Origin: Zobellella iuensis
Lineage (GTDB): Bacteria; Pseudomonadota; Gammaproteobacteria; Enterobacterales; Aeromonadaceae
Length of the DNA stretch: 64,000 bases
Assembly: GCF_016746085.1 (NCBI RefSeq)
Contig: NZ_JAERTZ010000022.1
Coordinates: forward strand, 22,305-86,304
Direction: 5' to 3'
Shown here: positions 58,302 through 64,000 of the stretch, piece by piece
Numbering within the stretch: position 1 is the stretch's first letter
Layout: each line of letters begins with the position of its first letter
Made by a program: the position numbers and the translations under genes
Notes under the pieces: model-generated
Told to the model about the DNA's origin: nothing
Database searches by the model: none
What the model saw: only the letters and a program-made list of their open reading frames with translations

Positions 58302-60165
58302 AGAGTTGAGTGAACACCTCAAACTGAGCCGACGGCTGTTTCTGGGGGGATCCTCCGCCCTGCTGGCCACGGCGGCGGCGGGCGGTGGCCTGAGTCTGGC
58401 ATCGTCACCGGCGTTGGCGGCGGCGGCGCAGAATGGCCACGTGGCGCCCGGCGAGCTGGATGAATACTACGGTTTCTGGAGCGGCGGCCACCAGGGCGAA
58501 GTGCGGGTGCTGGGCGTGCCCTCCATGCGCGAGCTGATGCGCATCCCGGTGTTCAACGTGGACTCGGCCACCGGCTGGGGCCTGACCGACGAGAGCAAGC
58601 GGATCATGGGGGAGAGCAGCAAGTACCTCAACGGCGACTGTCACCATCCCCATATCTCCATGACCGACGGCCACTACGACGGCAAGTACCTGTTTATCAA
58701 CGACAAGGCCAACAGCCGGGTGGCGCGTATCCGCCTGGATATCATGAAGTGCGACAAGATGGTCACCATCCCCAATGTGCAGGCCATCCACGGTCTGCGG
58801 CTGCAGAAGGTGCCCCATACCAAGTACGTGTTCTGCAATGCCGAGTACATCATCCCCCACCCGAACGACGGCAGCAACCTGGCCGACCTGGATGCCGCCG
58901 ACAAGTTCACCATGTTCAATGCCGTGGACGCCGAGACCATGGCCGTGGCCTTCCAGGTCATTGTGGACGGCAACCTGGACAATTGCGACGCCTGTTTCAC
59001 CGGCAAGTACGCCGCCTCTACCTGCTACAACTCGGAAGGCGCCACCGATCTGGGCGGCATGATGCGCAACGAACGGGACTGGGTGACGGTGTTCAACATC
59101 CCCCGTATCGAGGCGGCGATCCAGGCCGGCGACTTCACCCACCTCGGCGATGCCAAGGTGCCGGTGCTGGACGGCCGCAAGGGTTCCCCCCTGACCCGGT
59201 ACATTCCGGTGCCGAAGAACCCCCACGGGCTCAATACCTCGCCCGACGGCAAGTACTTCATCGCCAACGGCAAGCTGTCGCCGACGGTATCCATGATCGA
59301 GATCGCCAAGCTGGATGAGCTGTTCGACGACAAGTTCGAGGATCCCCGGGCGGTGATCGCCGCCGAGCCCGAACTGGGCCTGGGGCCGCTGCACACCACC
59401 TTCGACGGACGCGGCTATGCCTATACCACCCTCTTTATCGACAGCCAGGTGGTGAAGTGGAACCTGGCCGACGCGGTGCGTGCCTACAACGGCGAGGACG
59501 TCAACTACATCCGCCAGAAGCTGGACGTGCAGTACCAGCCCGGTCATAACCACGCTTCCCATACCGAGGCCCGGGATGCGGACGGCAAGTGGCTGATCGT
59601 GCTGTGCAAGTTCTCCAAGGACCGCTTCCTGCCGGTAGGGCCGCTGCACGCGGAAAACGATCAGTTGATCGACATCTCCGGCGAGGAAATGAAGCTGGTG
59701 CACGACGGACCCACCTTCGCCGAGCCCCATGACTGCATCCTGATCAAGCGCAACATGCTCAATCCCAAGAAAATCTGGGACCGCCAGGATCCCTTCTTCG
59801 CCGAGACCGTGGCCATGGCGGCCCGGGACGGCGTGACCCTGGAGCGGGACAACAAGGTGATCCGCGACGGCAACAAGGTGCGGGTCTACATGACCTCGGT
59901 GGCGCCCACCTTCGGCATCCAGGAGTTCACCGTCAAACAGGGGGACGAGGTGACGGTGGTGGTGACCAATCTGGACATGATCGAGGACGTGACCCACGGC
60001 TTCTGCATGGTTAACCACGGGGTAAGCATGGAGATCAGCCCCCAGCAGACTTCTTCCATCACCTTCGTTGCCGACAAGCCCGGGGTGCACTGGTATTACT
60101 GCAACTGGTTCTGCCATGCCCTGCACATGGAGATGGTGGGCCGCATGTTCGTCGAGCCGGCGTAA
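58288..60165 (+). CDS. nosZ: Nitrous-oxide reductase (clade I, Tat-exported)
   Basis: Periplasmic copper enzyme that reduces N2O to N2, the last denitrification step. The 625-residue precursor has a twin-arginine signal (SRRLFLGG, about residues 15-22), the beta-propeller with CuZ ligands (DCHHPH at 117-122 and further histidines), and a C-terminal cupredoxin with the CuA site [12 protein letters not shown] (C605, C609, H613). The Tat signal places it in clade I. The start at 58288 has AAGGAG inside the nosR end. Confidence 0.98.
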   Translation: MSKHEELSEHLKLSRRLFLGGSSALLATAAAGGGLSLASSPALAAAAQNGHVAPGELDEYYGFWSGGHQGEVRVLGVPSMRELMRIPVFNVDSATGWGLTDESKRIMGESSKYLNGDCHHPHISMTDGHYDGKYLFINDKANSRVARIRLDIMKCDKMVTIPNVQAIHGLRLQKVPHTKYVFCNAEYIIPHPNDGSNLADLDAADKFTMFNAVDAETMAVAFQVIVDGNLDNCDACFTGKYAASTCYNSEGATDLGGMMRNERDWVTVFNIPRIEAAIQAGDFTHLGDAKVPVLDGRKGSPLTRYIPVPKNPHGLNTSPDGKYFIANGKLSPTVSMIEIAKLDELFDDKFEDPRAVIAAEPELGLGPLHTTFDGRGYAYTTLFIDSQVVKWNLADAVRAYNGEDVNYIRQKLDVQYQPGHNHASHTEARDADGKWLIVLCKFSKDRFLPVGPLHAENDQLIDISGEEMKLVHDGPTFAEPHDCILIKRNMLNPKKIWDRQDPFFAETVAMAARDGVTLERDNKVIRDGNKVRVYMTSVAPTFGIQEFTVKQGDEVTVVVTNLDMIEDVTHGFCMVNHGVSMEISPQQTSSITFVADKPGVHWYYCNWFCHALHMEMVGRMFVEPA

Positions 60166-60173
60166 GGTCCGTC

Positions 60174-61460
60174 ATGAACAGGCTATGGCTTTTCTTGCTG
60201 TTGCTCGCCTGGCCGCTGGCGGCGGAGGTCCGGTTGACGCCGGCCTCCGTGGCCGGGCTGGCCGAGGTACCGGCGGGGGAAACCGTGCGGCTGGCTCCCG
60301 GCATCTACCCGGCGTTGCGCATCGGGCAGCCCCTGACCCTGCTGGGCGAGCCGGGGGCGGTGATCGACGCCGGTGGCCAAGGCCATGGCCTCTATCTGGA
60401 TGCCCCCGGCATCCAGGTTTCCCATCTTGAAGTCCGCAACTGGGGTAAGGATTTGGGCACGCTGGACGCGGGGGTTTTTATCAGCGACAACGCCGACGGT
60501 ACCGAGGTTGCCCATCTGCGCCTGCGTGGCCCGGGCTTTGGCATCTGGGCCGACAGGGTCAGCCGTATCCGCCTCTATGACAACGATATCGAGGGAGATC
60601 ACCGCCTGCGCTCCCAGGACAGGGGCAACGGCATCCATCTGTTCAACGTCGGCGAGAGCGAGGTGGCCGGCAACCGTATCCGTCGGGTACGGGACGGCAT
60701 CTATATCGATTACAGCAACCACAACCGGCTGGCCGGCAACCACCTGAGCGAACTGCGCTACGGCATCCACTATATGTACTCCAACCACAACGAGGTGGTG
60801 GCCAATTACACCCGTGAGACCCGCACCGGCTATGCCCTAATGCAGTCCCGCTTCCTCACCGTGGTCGACAATGTATCCGAGCAGGATGAGAACTACGGCA
60901 TCCTGATGAATTACATCACCTATTCCACCATCAGCAACAACAGGGTGGCGGGCGTCAGGGCCAACAGCCATCTGCTCAACCCGCGGGGCGCCGAGGGCAA
61001 GGCGCTGTTCGCCTACCATGTGGTGGGCAACGAGATCAGCGGCAACTGGCTGGGTCACAGCGATCTGGGCATCCATATGACGGCGGGCTCGGAGCAGAAC
61101 CGGATTTTCGGCAATGCCCTGGTCGGCAACCGCACCCAGGTACGTTATGTCTCCAACCGTTCCCAGGAATGGTCCCATCAAGGGCAGGGTAATTACTGGA
61201 GCGATTATCAGGGCTGGGATCTGAACCAGGACGGTCTGGGCGATATCGTCCATGAGCCCAATGACGGTATGGACCGGGTGCTGTGGCAATACCCTGCGGC
61301 CCGTTGGCTGATGAATGCGCCCGTGGTCAACCTGTTGCGCTGGATACAGCAACAATTCCCAGTGTTCAAGGGGTCTGGTGTGCGGGACTCGTTCCCGCTG
61401 ATGGGCCTGCCCGAAGCGAGGAGGAGCCATGAGTATCATTCACTTACGACAGCTCAGTAA
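60174..61460 (+). CDS. nosD: NosD, periplasmic copper-site maturation protein
   Basis: Needed to assemble the CuZ cluster of NosZ. The 428-residue protein has an N-terminal signal peptide (ends about PLAAEV) and repeated beta-helix (CASH) turns such as GIHLFNVGESEVAGNRI, GIYIDYSNHNRLAGNHL and GIHYMYSNHNEVVANY. It lies 8 nt after nosZ and overlaps nosF by 32 nt, so it works with the ABC transporter NosFY. Confidence 0.96.
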   Translation: MNRLWLFLLLLAWPLAAEVRLTPASVAGLAEVPAGETVRLAPGIYPALRIGQPLTLLGEPGAVIDAGGQGHGLYLDAPGIQVSHLEVRNWGKDLGTLDAGVFISDNADGTEVAHLRLRGPGFGIWADRVSRIRLYDNDIEGDHRLRSQDRGNGIHLFNVGESEVAGNRIRRVRDGIYIDYSNHNRLAGNHLSELRYGIHYMYSNHNEVVANYTRETRTGYALMQSRFLTVVDNVSEQDENYGILMNYITYSTISNNRVAGVRANSHLLNPRGAEGKALFAYHVVGNEISGNWLGHSDLGIHMTAGSEQNRIFGNALVGNRTQVRYVSNRSQEWSHQGQGNYWSDYQGWDLNQDGLGDIVHEPNDGMDRVLWQYPAARWLMNAPVVNLLRWIQQQFPVFKGSGVRDSFPLMGLPEARRSHEYHSLTTAQ

Positions 61461-62355
61461 GCAGTTTGCCGGCAAGGCGGCCCTGAAAGGGGTATCGCTG
61501 GAAGTCGCCGAAGGCGAAGTGCTGGGGCTGCTCGGCCACAATGGGGCCGGCAAGACCACCACCATCAAGCTGATACTGGGCCTGCTCCGGCCCGATGGCG
61601 GTGAAGTGCGGGTGATGGGGGAGGATCCGGCCAGGACCGACTTTCGCGGCCAGCGCAGGCATATCGGCTTCCTGCAGGAAAACGTCAGCTTCTATGACCA
61701 GCTTACCGGTGCCGAAGTGATCGGCTATCTGGCCCGCTTGAAGGGAATAACCCCCTTGCAAGGCGTGGCCTTGCTCGAGCAAATGGGGTTGAAGGAGGCC
61801 GCCGAACGGCGTGTCAAAACCTATTCCAAAGGCATGCGACAGCGGCTGGGTCTGGCCCAGGCGTTGCTGGGGGAGCCGCGAGTCCTGCTGCTGGACGAGC
61901 CGACGGTCGGCCTGGACCCGCTGGCGACCCAGCACTTTTACCGGCAGATCGAGGAACTGCGTCAACGGGGCTGCGCCATCATCCTCTGCTCCCATGTGTT
62001 GGCGGGGGTCGAGCCTTATCTCGACCGGGTCGCGGTGATGGGACAGGGACGGGTACTGGCGGTCGGCGACCTATCCACCCTGAGGGCCGAGTCGCAACTG
62101 CCGGTGACCTTGACCCTGCACGGCACCAATTTGCAAGCGGCCCTGCCCGCACAATACCAGCGCCTGGTTCGGCAAGCAGAGTCCGGGCATATCAGGTTGC
62201 AGGCCAGCCCCGAACAGCAGAAGGTGCTGGCAGAGGTGATCTGCCGCTTGCCCGGGGTGGAGCACTTCCACTGGCAACAGCCCAATCTGCCCGAGTTGTA
62301 TCAACATATCTGTTACGGAGCCGCCGATGACCATACTACTGACCATTGCTCGTAA
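61429..62355 (+). CDS. nosF: NosF, ABC transporter ATPase for NosZ maturation
   Basis: Cytosolic ATPase partner of NosY and NosD. The 308-residue protein has Walker A GHNGAGKT (36-43), the signature YSKGMRQRLGLAQAL, and Walker B VLLLDEPTVGLDP. It is thought to export a sulfur species or energise CuZ assembly. Overlaps nosD and nosY (29 nt). Confidence 0.96.
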   Translation: MSIIHLRQLSKQFAGKAALKGVSLEVAEGEVLGLLGHNGAGKTTTIKLILGLLRPDGGEVRVMGEDPARTDFRGQRRHIGFLQENVSFYDQLTGAEVIGYLARLKGITPLQGVALLEQMGLKEAAERRVKTYSKGMRQRLGLAQALLGEPRVLLLDEPTVGLDPLATQHFYRQIEELRQRGCAIILCSHVLAGVEPYLDRVAVMGQGRVLAVGDLSTLRAESQLPVTLTLHGTNLQAALPAQYQRLVRQAESGHIRLQASPEQQKVLAEVICRLPGVEHFHWQQPNLPELYQHICYGAADDHTTDHCS

Positions 62356-63163
62356 GGAGTGGCTGGATGGTATCCGCAATCGCTGGATACTGGCGATTAC
62401 CCTCATGTTGTGGGGGCAGGCCGTCGGTCTGGCCTATTTCGGCGGGGTCGCCTCGGGGCTGGTCGGCTTTACCAGTATTGAGTCGACCCTGGCCAGCCTG
62501 GCCAGCCTGGCGGTGGTGATACTGCCGTTGATTGCGTTGATGCTGGGCCATGATGCTCTGATCGGCGAGGTCGAGCGGGGTACCCTGCTGCTGCTGCTGA
62601 CCTATCCCATCACGCCCGGGCAGTTGCTGCTGGGCAAGTTCATCGGCCAGGCACTGATGCTGGCGGCAGCCACCGCACTGGGCTTCGGCAGCGCCGCCCT
62701 GACCCTGTTGCTGCTGACCCCAGCGCTCGACACCGGGGTGGTACTGTACCTCTTTGCTGCCCTGATCCTGTCGGCCGTGCTGCTGGGCTGGATTTTCCTC
62801 GCCATGGCCTATGCCCTGAGTGGCTGGGTAAATGAAAAGGCCAAGGCCGCCGGCGCCTCGCTGATACTCTGGTTTTTCTTCGTGGTGGTGTTCGACCTGC
62901 TGATGCTGGGATTGCTGATCGGATTGCCCGAAAGGCTGGACTTCGCGTCCTTGCCCTACCTGATGCTGCTCAACCCGGCCGATATTTTCCGCATCTTTAA
63001 TCTCGGCCTGCTGTCGTCGGCGGAAGTCAAAACCGGAGTGCTGGCGGCCGGCAGCAGCCTGGGGTTGGAACCGGCCGGCTTGCTGGCGGGGCTGTTGCTA
63101 TGGCTAGGCAGCATAATGGGGCTGGCCCGGTTCCTGTTTCAACGTTCATTGCTAAGGATTTAA
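62327..63163 (+). CDS. nosY: NosY, ABC transporter membrane subunit
   Basis: Integral membrane partner of NosF with six hydrophobic segments in 278 residues; the ABC-2-type pattern RKEWLDGIRNRWILAITL near the start and IGEVERGTLLLLLTYPI before helix 3 are typical. The gene overlaps nosF and precedes nosL by 3 bp. Confidence 0.95.
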   Translation: MTILLTIARKEWLDGIRNRWILAITLMLWGQAVGLAYFGGVASGLVGFTSIESTLASLASLAVVILPLIALMLGHDALIGEVERGTLLLLLTYPITPGQLLLGKFIGQALMLAAATALGFGSAALTLLLLTPALDTGVVLYLFAALILSAVLLGWIFLAMAYALSGWVNEKAKAAGASLILWFFFVVVFDLLMLGLLIGLPERLDFASLPYLMLLNPADIFRIFNLGLLSSAEVKTGVLAAGSSLGLEPAGLLAGLLLWLGSIMGLARFLFQRSLLRI

Positions 63164-63166
63164 TTC

Positions 63167-63667
63167 ATGCGGTTATACGGTCTTTTATTCTCGGTACTGC
63201 TGCTGGCCGGTTGTGGTGAAAGTCATGTCGAGGCCCAGATCAGGCAGGCGGTGGCGATAGAGCGGGGGGACGAGTGCCATCTGTGTGGCATGGTGATCAG
63301 TCGCTTTCCCGGCCCCAAGGGCGAGGCCTACGAGCAAGGTGCGGAGGAAATCCGCAAGTTCTGCTCTACCCGGGAGCTGTTGAACTGGGCGTTGGATCCG
63401 GAAAATCGGCATGCACGCCAGCAGATTTGGGTGCACGACATGGGCCAGACTCCCTGGGACAAGCCGGATGACGAACATTTTATCGATGCCGAAACCGCCT
63501 GGTATGTGGTGGGTTCACGCCAAAGCGGCGCCATGGGACCGACCCTGGCCAGCTTCAAACAGCGGAACGTGGCCGAACGATTTGCGCAAGCTTTCGGTGG
63601 TGAGGTGCTGGCATTCGGCGAGTTGACCCTGGGAAATATCAATAGCCTGGGTCACCAGAGCCACTGA
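63167..63667 (+). CDS. nosL: NosL, copper-binding lipoprotein
   Basis: Outer-face membrane lipoprotein that binds Cu(I) and helps deliver copper to NosZ. The 166-residue protein has a signal peptide with lipobox LLAGC (C16) and the copper motif C37-HL-C40-G-M42. It closes nosRZDFYL; no nosX (flavin transferase) follows. Confidence 0.94.
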   Translation: MRLYGLLFSVLLLAGCGESHVEAQIRQAVAIERGDECHLCGMVISRFPGPKGEAYEQGAEEIRKFCSTRELLNWALDPENRHARQQIWVHDMGQTPWDKPDDEHFIDAETAWYVVGSRQSGAMGPTLASFKQRNVAERFAQAFGGEVLAFGELTLGNINSLGHQSH

Positions 63668-63754
63668 ATTGTGGGTAACCCTGTGTCTAACCTGTGCTTT
63701 TGCTTGGGATATAGGCAAACGGCCCCGAAAGTGATGTTTTTCACAAAAAAGCCC

Positions 63755-63782
63755 TTGCGCAAAAAACGCGGCTGCCTATAAT
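63755..63782 (+). promoter_or_regulatory. rRNA operon promoter P1
   Basis: TTGCGC (63755-63760) and TATAAT (63777-63782) with 16 bp spacing, then a GCGC discriminator. The AT-rich sequence just upstream (63733-63750) could serve as UP element or Fis site. Bases 63668-63732 after nosL show no strong terminator. Confidence 0.85.
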
Positions 63783-63847
63783 GCGCATCCACTGACACGG
63801 CGCAACCCGCCGGGTCGCAAGCGGCAAAAAAACTTCGGTTTTAACGC

Positions 63848-63875
63848 TTGACGAATTAAAAGGACGGCGTAGAAT
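63848..63875 (+). promoter_or_regulatory. rRNA operon promoter P2
   Basis: TTGACG (63848-63853) and TAGAAT (63870-63875) with 16 bp spacing, 93 bp downstream of P1. Confidence 0.8.
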
Positions 63876-63884
63876 ACGCAGCCC

Positions 63885-63916
63885 TGACCCGATAAAGGTC
63901 AACGCTCTTTAACAAT
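63885..63916 (+). promoter_or_regulatory. rRNA leader boxB and boxA antitermination signals
   Basis: A TGACC/GGTCA stem (63885-63901) is the boxB-like hairpin, followed by GCTCTTTAACAA, the boxA sequence. The next CTGTGTGGGCACTCG also matches the conserved rRNA leader. The 16S gene should begin soon after base 64000. Confidence 0.85.
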
Positions 63917-64000
63917 CTATCAAGCAAACTGTGTGGGCACTCGCAGTAGTTGGGAAACAAAAAAATATTGTTTTTCAATGTCTGTCGAAGTGCACAAACA

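Noticed and set aside
63961..63978. Sixth copy of the AAAATATT motif in the rRNA leader
   Set aside because: AAAAAAATATTGTTTTT is part of a leader RNA stem, lacks the right-hand half of the motif and is unrelated to the LysR cluster.

Overview
The window is a chromosomal segment of a GC-rich gammaproteobacterium. The markers are MetJ with tandem Met boxes, the S10-spc-alpha ribosomal protein order with an alpha-operon S4 leader, an ArgH-acetyltransferase fusion, and a divergent argE/argCBFG pair with ARG boxes. A complete nosRZDFYL set shows that it reduces nitrous oxide. Together these fit a marine or brackish denitrifier of the Aeromonadaceae type (Oceanimonas, Oceanisphaera or Zobellella relatives). 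That placement is inference, because no 16S sequence is in the window. I saw no insertion sequence, prophage, CRISPR array or tRNA gene.

Layout. 161-3229 (minus): pckA, hslO, hslR. 3393-4774 (plus): nudE, cysQ. 4790-8893: metJ divergent from metBL. 9079-22531 (all minus): a 13 kb accessory catabolic and transport cluster with an aldehyde dehydrogenase, LysR regulator, class III aminotransferase, APC permease, ArgE-like deacylase, universal stress protein, TRAP transporter (M, Q, P), DUF1028 protein, RidA protein and flavin monooxygenase. 22963-29753 (plus): a tetronate operon (ltnD, otnK, otnC, otnI, DeoR regulator, denD, GntP permease) predicted to take L-threonate and D-erythronate to dihydroxyacetone phosphate. 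29887-34397 (minus): a host-attachment-family protein, a Nudix hydrolase, a small membrane protein, ybaK and ppc. 34510-42106: arginine biosynthesis. 42322-55969 (plus): ribosomal protein operons with secY and rpoA. 56136-63667 (plus): nosRZDFYL. 63755-64000: promoters and antiterminator leader of a ribosomal RNA operon whose 16S gene begins beyond the window.

How the genes work together. pckA and ppc are opposite PEP-oxaloacetate reactions. The 9-22.5 kb cluster looks like import, deacylation, transamination and oxidation of a small nitrogen compound. Five of its intergenic regions share an AT-rich TTAAAATATT-like motif, some copies with T-N11-A spacing, which could be the operator of its LysR protein. 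The tetronate promoter holds eight TGTGA-type half-sites, four of them in a symmetric nested array, a plausible DeoR operator. nosR is preceded by a near-perfect FNR/DNR box.

The items I think most deserve a second look are the unassigned 9-22.5 kb pathway and its shared motif, a structured non-coding element upstream of the aminotransferase (13493-13569, minus), the nested tetronate operator, and a 369 bp argG-argH spacer that carries an open frame without a convincing start.
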